This document shows positions 1 through 10,804 of a DNA stretch of 64,000 nt, piece after piece. Each line of letters starts with the position of its first letter. The stretch's first letter is position 1. The translations under genes and the position numbers were made by a program. Source of the DNA: Clavulina sp. PMI_390 (lineage: Eukaryota; Basidiomycota; Agaricomycetes; Cantharellales; Hydnaceae); NCBI GenBank assembly GCA_015039315.1, contig WIDE01000032.1, forward strand, positions 137,907 to 201,906. Direction: 5' to 3'. The notes under the pieces were generated by a model. That model did not search any database. It saw only the letters and a program-made list of their open reading frames with translations, and was not told the origin of the DNA.

Positions 1-1791
1 TTGAGGTGCTCAATTTTGCAGTCTTTGGCAATGTAAGAGTTGCTGGTGCTTCATCCAGTTCTCAGAATCGGTAAGTGTCCCTCCCAATAGCATCCGTTCT
101 CTTCCCTATGATCTGACCAATATCACTGCAGCCAGTTTTCCCCTCATCGCACTATCTCATTTGCATACTCGCCCAGCTCCATAAGGAAACATCCCTCATT
201 CTCAGAGCGCCGCGAAATCTCGTGTCCAAGCTATGAGTCTCCACTTGCTTCCACTCCTTCATACCACAATGTGCCCCTTTGGATTTCATTGCCTCCCCGG
301 CATGGAGTGATTGGTGCTCCTCATACCATTTGCCAGCTGACCAGGTACATCGTACAAATACCCCTTAATCCCTACATATTATCCTTATGGGTGTCGCATC
401 TCGCTCTATCTCGTAATTTCTCTGCATTTCGAGCTTCAATGGCATTGGAACCACTTTCCTGTTTGATTTCCGTTTTGTTTCGGCGTTTCCTCCGTCCGAT
501 CTTTAATGGACGCTGTTCTGCATGTTACCATCGGCCAAATGTTTGATTCGTTCCCCTTACTCTTCACTAGCGAACGATCTCTATATCACTAGTGCGTCCG
601 ATTTTTTTTCCTTGCTTGTCTACTCTATCCTTGCCTATTCTTTTGTGCCTCTCCCCAAATTGCTTCATTCGTTCACCGCGTTTGTCGTTACCTTCGTCTA
701 AATGATTTTCCGTGTCCCTAGCCGTTACTCCATCAAATGCCGCATGACCCATTGGTTTATTTCCCTTTTCAATTCTATGTCGTAATTCTTCGGTCGCTAT
801 GGCTCGTCCTGAGTGAACGATTCAATACTGGGCCTTGGTCGCCAATCCACGAATCTGTATACTCGTGTCAATTCAAGTGGCATGTGCCATACCTCGCGGT
901 CGGAAAATCTGCTATGTGATTTCATGATACTATTGCGCGAGCATTGTGAAACCTTTGGGGACGATGCGAGCTGGAAGGGTGTGATACGTGCACGTGACGT
1001 CAATACTGCGAACTGTGCTCTCGTCATCGGGCCTCCACTGCGCTGAACATCATCAATAGACACCAGAGATCGGAGCTGGTTCTATCAGCCTGCCATGTCT
1101 GAGCTTCTATCACTTTGACTATAAATGAGACTGCGACGACCATTAGCTTGAACACTCGTCTGTAACATATGGAGCTGTCAAGAACCATGCGAGTTCTCTA
1201 CTCGCATCGCTTACAACTCCTACCATCCTATACGCCGCCAATAATGTGGCGAATTATCGCATGGCCGAATCCTGGCTGATCGATTAACTTCCCTTTCCCT
1301 CTCCATGCTAAGACCTAGCATGGACGGCGTACCTCTGAGATATAACGTGATGATCCTCATGTGTCAGATATCAAAGTCGAACCAAGCCCTTGTCGCAGGC
1401 AATTTAACTCAAGCCTGTAGTGCTCTATGCTGATACGCATGGGATGTTTCTGACTTCGAAAAGTAGGCTCCAAGCAGTTCCATGCGGTACTAGTCGATCC
1501 TCCACATTTTTTTTAATTAGACGCTCCGCCGCCAATGTCCTCGTCCTCGGTCAGAACTGATGCACCGCATGATTGATCAGCGGCGACCTTGCGTTAAGGT
1601 TTATTTTCGGCACTAGAGCTTGTGCCTCCTCCTGAGCCTTGGCGTTTTGGTTGCCTGCATGCCCCCTGCATAGCTACGCTGTCAATCAGGCCGACGTATG
1701 TGTGGAGCCACCTTGCGTATAAAAGCTGACCCCACTGCGCTCAGTGCTAGCTTCCTCAGCCTTCTAGGTCAAACCCACTCAGCCAGTCAAG
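1..1791. other. Left-edge intergenic region
   Basis: No convincing gene was found. Bases 3-71 read as an open frame rich in Ser that meets TAA at 72-74. The same place also forms a good splice donor (GTAAGT from 71), so this could be the last coding bases of a gene entering from the left, or chance. The rest has short, unsupported frames with many stops. A composite CACGTGACGTCA element (E-box overlapping a CRE-like core) lies at 991-1002. The 3' end is the promoter of the glutamic peptidase. Confidence 0.4.
1718..1724 (+). promoter_or_regulatory. TATA box of the glutamic peptidase gene
   Basis: A canonical TATAAAA lies 68 bases upstream of the ATG at 1792 and is followed by a pyrimidine-rich leader. 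A strong TATA is typical of inducible secreted-enzyme genes in fungi; regulation itself is not visible from sequence. Confidence 0.6.
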
Positions 1792-2925
1792 ATGCTCGCC
1801 TCTACCTTGGTCGCTCTCCTTGTCTCCACCACTGCGCTTGCCGCTCCCAAGGGCGGCCTCGCTGAACGTGTTGCTCGCCGTGCGGGTGGAATCCACAAGT
1901 CGCGCCCCCTCAAGCTCATCGAGAGCCCCGCAGCTGCTTCCAGCAACACTTCGCACGTCCAGTACAGCTCTAACTGGTCCGGCGCCGTGCTCGTCGCCAA
2001 CACGGTCAGTCAATTTCCAATAGTCGTCACGATTATCATGCTGATTCGTGCCTCGATCCGTCGCCCTTGCGCATGACATTTCGTGACATCATATTCAATA
2101 TCACTTAATGCTGGCAACTAATAGGCCACTTACAAGTCTGTCACTGCCACCTTTACGGTGCCTACCCCTGCCAAGCCCTCGGGTGGCTCGTCAAGCACGA
2201 CCTACTCCGCGTCTGCCTGGGTCGGTATTGACGGCGATACTTGCGGAAACGCCATCCTCCAGACTGGACTTGACTTTTCTGTCCAGGGAACGAGCGTTTC
2301 TTACGATGGTAAGCTTGCTTCGGGGCCTGTAAACGATTTTTCTGATTTTTCCGACTTTTTCTGAAAAAATTCGGTCCGGGTTGCTTTCACATGAATAGCT
2401 TGGTACGAGTGGTACCCCGATTACGTACGTTCTCTCAAGATTTTTCCCTCCTTCTTAATTGCTTATCTGCTTGATTTTCTGCTCAACTACCCAGGCGTAC
2501 GACTTCTCCGGCATCAGCTTCTCTGCTGGGGATAGCGTCACTATTACAGTTACCGCGACTTCCACCAAGGCCGGCTCAGCCGTGATCAAGAACAACACTA
2601 CCGGCAAGAGCGTTTCCAAGAGCCTGACCTCGACGTACGCCTTATGCGAGACCAATGCCGAGTGGTGCGTCCAGTATTGTCCGCATCATTGAATTACCTG
2701 TCACATGTCACACCACACAGGATCGTCGAGGACTTTGAGGAAGGCTCCTCCTTGGTCCCTCTGGCCAACTTTGGCAAGGTCGTCTTCTCGGGCGCTTCGG
2801 CTGGCACTTCTTCCGGCTCTGTTGGCCCTACTGGTGCCACTCTCATCGACCTCCAGCAGAACGGCAAGACCTACACGAGCGTCAGCACCACTAGCTCCAG
2901 CGTCACCGTTACCTACACCGGGTAA
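1792..2925 (+). CDS. Secreted glutamic endopeptidase (peptidase family G1, eqolisin)
   Basis: Five exons: 1792-2004, 2125-2308, 2399-2424, 2495-2664, 2721-2925, giving 265 aa. Phases agree at every junction. The N-terminus is a signal peptide (MLASTLVALLVSTTALAAP) followed by a basic propeptide of about 35 residues. The mature part starts with the family motif YSSNWSGAV, followed by WVGIDGDTCGNAILQTGLDF, AWYEWYPDY and NAEWIVEDFE. In characterised G1 peptidases (scytalidoglutamic peptidase, aspergilloglutamic peptidase) the catalytic dyad is a Gln and a Glu; here they should be the Gln in ILQTG and the first Glu in AEWIVEDF. The enzyme is expected to act outside the cell at acidic pH on protein substrates. 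The third exon is only 26 nt but is required to restore the YEWYPDY motif. The family is common in saprotrophic and plant-associated fungi. The product is confident; exact propeptide processing is inferred. Confidence 0.93.
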
Positions 2926-3734
2926 ATTACTTCGTCGGCATCTACAGGCTGATCTGGTGAGTGCCTTACTTATATTTTATTCGTCTTGGGAGTGCTGGAC
3001 TGATTTGTGGATTACGCTCCTTGCACATGCAGTAGGGATGTGACGTAGATCTAGGCTCATTGTGCCTTCGAGCTTCTCTCTTTATTGTTCCCATTAGTCC
3101 CAATATCGCTGTACTCCGTTCTTCGCGATGAATTGATATTTTCCGTCTTTGGGTTCCCCAATCATCTGTGACGTTCGTATTCACCGTTCCGAGGGCCGAT
3201 CGAGTCCTAATGAGATTCGGGGAAACGACCGCCGCTTTCCCTCCCGATCCCCGAGCTCGTCTTAATATTACGTCGTAATGTCTAATGCTGTTTCTCAATA
3301 GGACATGAAGGCGAAAGGGTTAGTCATCTGAATGGTCGAGACGAGGCCATTCTCCGAAGATACATCAAGTCGCAGAATAGATATAGATTGCTGTATACGA
3401 TATATATATCGGCGTCCTTGAAAAACGAACACACAAACAAAAAAGGAAAAGAAAGAAAAGAAAAAGAAAAACTTCATGAACAAAGCAAGCGCTAGCGTGT
3501 ACTGGACATGGCGTGAACAAGCAACCAGGGCTCAATTTTCACGCGTGGGGTCTGGCCGGGCCTTGGGAGGGCAGGGCAGAAAAGAAGTGGGTTGGCAGAC
3601 AGCGTTTCGAACTGGTGGTGTGGCGCGTTTGTGTGAGGCAAGATCAGGATAGTGGGATAACCTCAAGTTTCATTATCGGAAGACGAAGGCAGTCGAGGAA
3701 AGGGGGGGCATGACGAGAACAGGCATCACCGAGA
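2926..3734. other. Convergent intergenic region between glutamic peptidase and SHO1
   Basis: This holds the 3' untranslated regions of two converging genes. An A/G-rich stretch lies at about 3430-3475. No frame, RNA gene or repeat could be supported. Confidence 0.6.
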
Positions 3735-5513
3735 TCATATGATCTGTAGGTAGTTGGATGGCGCAACTAAGAAAGCAGATATAGTCAGTAATGAGAACCA
3801 GCAGGGAGTAGAGTGTGAACAAGGTCAAAGAGGGTATACTCACTGCCTCGGGTCCCGTCTGATTTCCTTGCTTGCCACCACTTCCCTGCATTGTCCAAGA
3901 TCTCCAGGATCTCGCCCTTTGCAAAAGATATTTCGTTGGGATCGTCCGCAGAAGCAGTGTCTAACAGAAACAAAAGATCGTCAGCGAGGAGAGAAACATT
4001 GTAGAACGGTGTTCGACCAGAAGATAACAACACTCACAGGCATATAGTGCCTTTGCCTTGTACGCATATCCATCATCCCCACCATCGTCCACCCCTGACG
4101 GCCCACCGGCGCTCCCCACACTCGTATCACCCGTCATGAGCGGTGCACTAGCGCCCATCCCTGCGCTGCCCAGCGCGCCGCTGCTCGCATTCGTCGGGCC
4201 ATCACCCTTATTGCTCATCACCCCACTCAAGCTCCTCACGGTATTATTGTTATTATTCATCGTCGAGATGTTGTTGCCGCCGCCTCCAGAGTACGAGTTG
4301 GTGACACCGCCGCCGTACCCGCCTCCGACCCCGGAGCCGCCACCGCCCATACCTCCCGAGGGGATACCGCCGCCGCCATAGCTGTTGTTAGGGATCCCAG
4401 AAGCAGATTGGCGAGACATGGTGGCTCGTCGGCTGTGTCGGCCAGGCGGGGTAAGGCCGCCCGTGCCCATCGAGTTGAACAGGTGCAGGACCAGGGAGCC
4501 TTCTTCTGATGTGAAGTAGAGCGTCCATAGGATCTATTTTCCGGTACGGGTTCCGGTGCCGGAAGCAAAAGATGGAGATAGATTGGCGCATCAGAAGGGC
4601 GTGGCGGGGTTTATTGAAACGAGGGTGGGCAACGATGTGTCAAAATGTTTCGAGAGCATGAGGTCCAGGCGCGCGGGCAGAGCAGAAAAGCGTCATTTGG
4701 CATTAGTGAGTCTGAGTTAGCTGCACAGCTTGTGAGATAAGGGCACAGGAGAGACGACGTACGTCAACCATGGCGAGCAATAACCAACCAGCTCCGACGG
4801 CCTCGACAGATGTTCGCTTGTCAAAGATGGTGCCATTGACCTCGACGACCGCAAACACCAAGGATACCGAAGTGAATATGGAAATCTAGAATGGGCAAGT
4901 CGGTCGTGGGGGAGGGCGCGAATTTAGAGATCCCGTCGCGAGGCAGCGGCCATAGTAGCAGCATCGGCGGAAACAAACATAGATAGCGATGAGATGATAT
5001 CATTAGCACATTACGAGCAAGAGAAATGTGCAAAGGAGGGGACTGGCGCGGACCTGGAGGCGATGCATTTCAATCGCGTCTGATGCTAGTGTGACTAACA
5101 CGCCATATATCACGATGGCTTGTAGGCTGCGCAACAAGCTCGCAGTCAGCGTCTAAATCTGGCAGTGTTGAGTAGTAACGGACGTACAATATTGCGAACC
5201 AGCCTGTCCCTACGGTTTCGTGTCCGTCTATTCGTAGGCAAGATGAGCAGGAGCTGAGGGAAGCCGCCGTCTAGCGGAGTGCAGCAGCATGAGCAAATGC
5301 AACGTACAGGATGCTGTTGCAGCGCATTGGCCGATGAAGGCAGTCATCCAGCCGGCCTAGAGACACAGGGGGACAGTGAATGAGAAGAGTGTACCATGGG
5401 ACTTTGCAAGAAAGAGCTCGGCGTACGACGGCCAGAATAAACGTGAACAGTAGAATATAGTGCGACACAATGGGGGTGAAGTCATAGCCCTGGTTCCCTC
5501 TGTTGGGAGGCAT
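3735..5513 (-). CDS. SHO1: High-osmolarity sensor protein Sho1
   Basis: Eight exons on the minus strand: 5427-5513, 5308-5356, 5188-5227, 5054-5126, 4763-4885, 4038-4533, 3844-3960, 3735-3766. They make 338 aa with consistent phases. The N-terminal half holds four hydrophobic segments typical of Sho1: [13 protein letters not shown], the [14 protein letters not shown] region, [16 protein letters not shown] and [16 protein letters not shown], then [25 protein letters not shown] Gly/Ser/Asn-rich linker of about 120 residues follows. The C-terminus is a full SH3 domain ([44 protein letters not shown]). Sho1 is the plasma-membrane adaptor of the HOG and morphogenesis MAPK pathways; its SH3 domain binds Pro-rich motifs of the MAPKK Pbs2. 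The last exon codes only ten residues plus stop but completes the SH3 fold. The gene converges with the glutamic peptidase. Confidence 0.95.
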
Positions 5514-5852
5514 TTTGGACCGAGTTTAGTATGGAGCTTTGTTTTCAAATAGGTTTTTAGACTGTTCGTGGAATGTCGTCAGGTTGTCGTTCAGGAGAGA
5601 GAGAACTCTGAAGCGCAACACGCTCGAAGGTTTGAACACAGCCGAGCCAAACAAGCCACGCGTTGTTGGCTGGCAAAAAACTGGTAAAGAGAGTTTCTCG
5701 CGGGTCTTTTGCTTGGCGACGTCATCGCGTGGGCAAATCTCTCTTCAGGATCAATCTTATTTTATTCGGGACAGAGTGTGTTACAGCTGATTTGATGTGT
5801 ACAATGATAAATTGTTTTGGGATGTGGAGTGGAAAGGATGCATGGGCGCTCA
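5514..5852. other. SHO1 upstream region
   Basis: Promoter of SHO1 and 3' region of the NTF2-type gene; both genes run on the minus strand. Nothing further is recognised. Confidence 0.5.
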
Positions 5853-6518
5853 TCACCCAACGAAACGCATTGCATCCATGCTAACATAGTACTTTGGTTC
5901 TGCTGCAGGAGCAGGCTGTCCAGCAGGGACTGGTGGGGGAGTTTCAGGGATGAGGACAAAGGTTTGGGAGAATGTCCGAGGGAGGTTGGCGAGCTGTCGC
6001 GCGTTCACGTCCATGTCTTTGCCATGCGTCACGGTCCCAGTGACCAGGATATGGAGCGATGGGGGCGTCCCCGCTGCCGCGTTGCCGAAGCCTTCCAGGA
6101 ACGCGTTGAGAATGGATACCACTGGTGAAACGAGGAGACAGACACACCTTGCAGCGAGTGGCAGTCCCAAGACTGCATTTCGTGTTTGGATATAGGAAGT
6201 TTCGCCATGAACTCTTTTATTTTCTCCACACCAACTATTGCAGTGCCATTCCAGCTGAATGTCGAGGTGTCTCGATAGAATTTGGATATTGTCTATTTCG
6301 TTATGACTCAGTAGCAGTTGGGCGGGTGTACATCTGAAGAAGACGGCTCACTTCAGCTCTGGTTGTGGAATCATAGGCGTTGTAATAGAGTCTCAGGAAA
6401 CTCTCTGCCCCTCGATTTGCAATCTGAACGCTTTGATCATATAGTCTGTTAGTATGCACTCAGGATTCAGACGTGACAAGATTGCTCACTCGGTGCGAAC
6501 AACTGGAGCTGAAGCCAT
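5853..6518 (-). CDS. NTF2-domain protein, p15/NXT1-type mRNA export cofactor
   Basis: Four exons: 6490-6518, 6352-6430, 6148-6292, 5853-6091, coding for 163 aa. The start is an ATG inside the short first exon (MASAPVVRT). The chain shows the NTF2 fold order: helices VQIANRGAESFLRLYYNAYD and AETISKFYRD, then the strand motif TSTFSWNGTAIVGVEKIKEFMAKLP, WDCHSLQ, and the sheet strands ILVTGTVTHG and RTFSQTFVLIPE, ending YYVSMDAMRFVG. The FxWNGxxxxG and IxEFMxxLP pattern is that of p15/NXT proteins, which heterodimerise with the TAP/Mex67 receptor at nuclear pores to export mRNA; NTF2 proper (RanGDP import) is the alternative. The acceptor of intron 3 is chosen at 6092 because the nearer AG would leave a 26-nt intron. 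A Pro/Ala insert (ETPPPVPAGQPAPAAEP) makes it longer than animal p15. Confidence 0.85.
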
Positions 6519-6728
6519 AGTGTGGATTGGTAACTAGTCTAGTAGGATTGGGTAGTGTATGGAGCGAAGAATCTTCTTTCGAAGATACTAGGACTAGCAA
6601 GGGGGTAGATGAGGGTGTGGTCGAAAGAAAAGAGGTTGTGGACGACTACTTCAGGTTCGGAGCCGAACTGCTGTGCCACCCACCAATCGCTGCAAATCAT
6701 CAACAGCCTGATATACCCCACTGATGAC

Positions 6729-7291
6729 TCAATTACCACTTGCAGTTCGTGTCAGGAAGAGATACATGCATAACAGCAGCAGCACTGGGGCTCCAAGCAT
6801 TGCACTTGAAGACTGATATGTTCGCTTCAGTTCTTTTCTGGGGCTTGCTCCTTCTTGCACGTATCGCACAAACACCACCTCATCGCATCCCTCGATCGGA
6901 TCCGCTTTGAAAGGCCCATGAAACATCCCAGGGGGCCTACAGCAGTATGATCCAGCTATGTCAAGCGCATCATCAACGGCCGTCAATTTCAATCGTCAGC
7001 GGAGACCGTCTTACCTTCGTACCACTGGGCAGTGTTCCCATCCCATATCCTGCCCTTGACGATGTAGACCTCTTCCCAGTACACGTGGGTTCCTCCACTC
7101 CAGCTATCTAGGCTGCCTTCGGTCTTCCACCCCCATTCGTCCCCAGCGGGATGATGCAGAAGCAATGTCTCATCGCGGCTTGTTGGGTCATGGGACAGCG
7201 TGCGCTTCGTTGATTTGACACTTGGATCGTCTGACACCATTGGGACCGGTGCAATCGTCGACGCCGCGAAGAGCTCGAGCTCTGGCTTCAT
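6729..7291 (-). CDS. Small cupin-fold protein with hydrophobic C-terminus
   Basis: Two exons, 7015-7291 and 6729-6955, giving 167 aa. The body has cupin-like signatures: DETLLLHHPAGDEWGW, then HVYWEEVYIVKGRIWD, which resembles the first cupin box with its Glu, and GSYCCRPPGMFHGPF, which resembles the second box with its Pro-Gly and His. Similar small cupins in fungi are often annotated as ChrR-like; neither substrate nor metal is known. After a basic stretch (SPRKELKRTYQ) the chain ends in a hydrophobic segment, APVLLLLCMYLFL, and a short hydrophilic tail. This would suit a tail-anchored membrane protein if the second exon is read correctly. It lies head-to-tail with the flanking minus-strand genes. 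The cupin assignment is by motif only. Confidence 0.7.
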
Positions 7292-7455
7292 CGTAGCTAG
7301 GACTAGTTTGTGACTCCAAGTTGGATCAGGGCTGAGTCAGATCACGTCATTCCTCTCACACACAATGTCCTTTTTGGTCAGGGGGTTGTTTTCGATACTC
7401 AAGTCCGAGAGAATTACAGGGGTGTGCTTTTACAGGGTAATAGATGACTAAAAAA

Positions 7456-8695
7456 CTAGTTGGGCCTGATGAACAACTCGAAACGGGTACCTTTCTTCTC
7501 GCCCGCCAAGTCCATCGCCTTGCCAAAAGCGTCCAAACCTCCCTCCAACACCTCCGTGCTATAATGATCCACGCTCAACAGGCCACTCTCAGCCAGACGG
7601 AAGACCTTCTTCGGCACGGACATATCATACATGTACGCCCCGTGGACCGACAAGTCCTTCATCACGATCTGGCCATACGGGATCGTCACGTCCCTCTGAA
7701 CATTCCCCATGAAAATGACGCGTCCCTTCGTCTTGACGGCCCCGATCCCGGCAGAGAGGTGCGCAGACGCCTCGGCCATCCCTGCAGTGGGCGTAAGATC
7801 GAAATAGACGTCCACTCCCTTCTTGGAGGGTGTGGCTGCGATGATGGCGGCGGTGTCGGTGGGGATGTCGCCTGTGAGTGCGACGGTGGAGACGCGCGAG
7901 GCGTATTGGGCGGGCAAGGAGGCGTGCCATGTGTCGAGCTTTGACTGGGTACGGCCGAGACCGACGACGTGCGCGGCACCTAGCGCGAGAGCCAGCTCGA
8001 TGGCTGCGTTGCCGAGACTAGAAACGAAGCGGGTTTAAAGGGGAGAGGGATCGTCAGCGTGGGTCAGGATTGAGCGGATGAGGGGAGGATCGGGACTAGC
8101 TTTGAAATACTCACCCTCCAGTAGCGAATGCAACGAGGACAGTATCCCCTGGCTGGAGCTGCGCACGCTCATACCCAACATATGGGACGATGAAGCGATT
8201 GACCATCCAGATCCTCTCGAGCTCGTACCCCTTCGTCTTGAGCCAGAATTCCTCGTTGACGGGGACGACGCTCTCGACTGGGACGATGGTCTTCTGGGAG
8301 ATGGTGCCTTGCGTCCACGCCTTGGTAGAAAGCTGGATCTGGCGCGGGTTGAAACCCTGAATCGAGCCGTGTACAATCTTCTCCTCAGGTGCATCGCGGC
8401 CTACGATGGCTGGGTCGACGTAGACCAGCTGCCCTGGGCTGAGAGTAAGGGAGTCTTCGCCAACCGCCTCGACGCGACCGATAGCGCCGCCGCCGGGACG
8501 GACGGGGAATGTATGGAGGAAGGGAACGTGGCCACTAATGAAGTGCTTGTAGCCAGGGTTAATGTAGATGGAGAGGATCTTGACGAGGACTTGGCCCGAG
8601 GTAGGAGCGGGGGTGGGCACATCCTCGAAGGAATATTGGTTAAAGGCAGTCACGACCGCGGTTTTGTATGTGGAAGTGGTAGTAGAGCTAGCCAT
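7456..8695 (-). CDS. Medium-chain dehydrogenase/reductase (zinc-independent, quinone reductase-like)
   Basis: Two exons, 8115-8695 and 7456-8017, coding for 380 aa. The ATG at 8695 (MASSTTTSTYKTAVV) is preferred: it follows a TATAAAG at 8775-8781 by about 80 bases, and the frame upstream of it has no ATG. The N-terminal GroES-like domain contains GQVLVKILSIYINPGYKHF and PVRPGGGAIGRVEAVGED. The nucleotide-binding Rossmann motif spans the intron (VLVAFATGGLGNAAIELALA), followed by GRVIFMGNVQRDVTIPYGQI. The Cys/His ligands of the catalytic and structural zinc of classical alcohol dehydrogenases are not seen. It should therefore be an NAD(P)H-dependent reductase such as a quinone or enoyl reductase. 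The substrate is unknown. It is divergent from a second MDR gene at 9256. Confidence 0.85.
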
Positions 8696-9255
8696 GACTT
8701 TGGAGAGTGAAGCCTTGGTGCGTTCGAACTGGGGGAGGACGGTGCTGGTTGACGTCGTAGGGCAATCCTTCACCTTTATACCAAGCCGTCTAATTGGCCT
8801 CCACGTCGAATCTCATCACTCGGCGGGTTGTGGAGGCTGAGGACGTCAGCGGCTCTGGCACATCGGGAGGTCGACGAGCACTTCTCGAGCCACAGGGTGG
8901 TCAATACACCGCCGAGGAACATAGTGAACCCATACAGTAATTTGAATGCGAGGAGGTGGAGGTCGGTGGCCTCCACCCCTCCACCAATACAAAATAAACA
9001 AGACCAACCATCGGAACGGAGTGCTGATGGCTTCCGCGCATCGTAAGCAGTCGTTCGACAATTGGCCGACACTGTCACGGGCATTGGCTAATTTCTGGCT
9101 CTGTGGCTCGGAAATCGTGCCACACCTCCCTCGTGCCCGATGGCCTAGTGGCAACCTCTCTATGTTATAAAAGTGACACGAAAATTGTGTCGTTCTTGCT
9201 ACTCCAGCAAACAAACTGCTTCGCCAAATTACTAGCCTTAGCAAACCTATCTCCA
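8696..9255. promoter_or_regulatory. Shared divergent promoter of two MDR genes
   Basis: This 560-base interval separates two outward-facing dehydrogenase genes. Each side has its own TATA box at a similar distance from its ATG: TATAAAG on the minus strand at 8775-8781 and TATAAAA on the plus strand at 9166-9172. Co-regulation is an inference from the arrangement; no specific operator was recognised. Confidence 0.55.
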
Positions 9256-10571
9256 ATGTCAACCGCTTTGCCGTCGTCTCAGAAAGCCCTGGTTTGCCGG
9301 ACGTTCCCTGGCACTCCTGAGGTCGTTGATCGGCCTACCCCTACGGAGAAGGACCTGGTTGAAGGAGAAGTTCTTCTCAAAGTCCATGCTGGTACGATTT
9401 GTTCCTGAGTAGGAGCCAGGTGTCAATGACGACTCATTTAATCCCAGTTGGCGTGAACGGCCTCGAAGGATACATGGCGCGCCTTCCTTGGACGGTCCTC
9501 AAGTCCATGCCTCTCGGTCTCCCTGAGGAACCCATCTCGCTCGTTCTTGGATGCGACATGGCCGGTGAAGTCCTTTCCGTTGGCCCTAGCGTCAAGAAAT
9601 TCGCCGTCGGTGATCGAATGTGTGTTTTGCTACTCATTATCTTCATTGACTCCAAGGCTAAGATTTCCTGGCTTCTAGTGTGACTCCAGGCAAGCTTGGA
9701 GATGAGAATCATGGTGCGTTTCAACAATACGCAATCGTGAGCGAGTACGCTGCCGCAAAGGTTAGTCATATCCAATTTAGAGCGGTAGTTAGGACAACTC
9801 ACAACGTCGTGTCGTCAGCTTCCAGATGCTATTTCCTTCGATGCCGCTGCCACGATGCCTCTTACGTGGAACACAGCCGTATCCGGAATGTTCTTCGACA
9901 CGGGCATCACCGCTCCTTGGGAGGGCGGGCGCCGCAAAGAGGCAGGCAACGCAATCATCATCCCGGGAGGAAGCACCTCTGTGGGCCAATTTGGTGAGGA
10001 GTTGTTCATCTGCAGGACGCATTCAGTTGTTCACATACCTCGATTTCCAGGCATCCAGCTAGCCAAGCTCGCAGGTTTCTCTACCATTATTGCCACATCC
10101 TCTCCTCAGCACGCCGAGTTCCTCCAGTCCATTGGCGCCACTCATGTCGTTGCCCACACCGCGACCGCCGCCGAGTACACCTCCCTCGCGGCCGCTCACC
10201 CGATCACTGCGGCTTTCCTTGCCATCGTGACTGAAGAGTACATCACGACCGCATTGGAAGTTCTCCCAGCCAACACCGGTAGACTCATGATCAGCGGTCC
10301 CCAACTGGCGGCGGTCGCCTTCAAGCTTAGCGCGGCACATGGTATCAAGCCTACGATTATGTTTGCTAGCGTTCAGGAGCCGAGTGGACAGGTATTCATG
10401 GCCCAGGCGGCGAGCGCACTTCAAGGCTGGCTAGCAGATGGCTCAGTCGTCCCGAATCGTGTCCAGCTGGTTGAGGGTGGATTGGCCGGTATCCCTCAAG
10501 CTATGGACATGCTCCTAGGAAAAATGGTGAGCGGCTACAAGCTCGTGGCCAGGCCCTTCGAGACTGCGTGA
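9256..10571 (+). CDS. Medium-chain dehydrogenase/reductase, GroES-like (enoyl reductase type)
   Basis: Five exons: 9256-9391, 9448-9619, 9679-9760, 9819-9993, 10051-10571, giving 361 aa. The ATG (MSTALPSSQKALVCR) follows a TATA box at 9166-9172. The GroES-like N-terminal domain has EGEVLLKVHAVGVNGLEGY and LVLGCDMAGEVLSVGPSVKKF; the cofactor domain has NAIIIPGGSTSVGQFGIQLA and ATSSPQHAEFLQSIGATHVV; the chain ends MLLGKMVSGYKLVARPFE. The order is that of the fungal zinc-independent MDR group that includes trans-acting enoyl reductases and toxin-biosynthesis-like dehydrogenases. No polyketide synthase, P450 or transporter lies nearby, so a secondary-metabolite role is not supported. It is only distantly similar to its divergent neighbour, so the pair is not a recent duplication. 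Confidence 0.87.
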
Positions 10572-10804
10572 ACGTCGATAGTGCCTCAAAGGGTAGCTTG
10601 AACACTGTAGCACAAACAACAAATGAAGAATGGTCTCTCCAATGGCTTGAACATTTCATAATCCATTCCTGGTATGGTGGGAGTTTGGAGCTGAAGAGTT
10701 TAGGATATAACTTTGCGCAATGAGACGGTGAGATTGGGTCAAGGATGGTAGTACAACCGGCTAGTCTGGCAAAGGGTGAGAGGATAAAGCGAATAATATT
10801 ATGT

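Noticed and set aside
1..74. 3' end of a gene entering from the left
   Set aside because: Only 23 codons, no motif, and the putative stop coincides with a splice donor; kept only as a remark in the intergenic entry.
8078..8710. Long plus-strand frame opposite the MDR gene
   Set aside because: It is antisense to a well-supported conserved gene; its composition simply mirrors the codon use of that gene.
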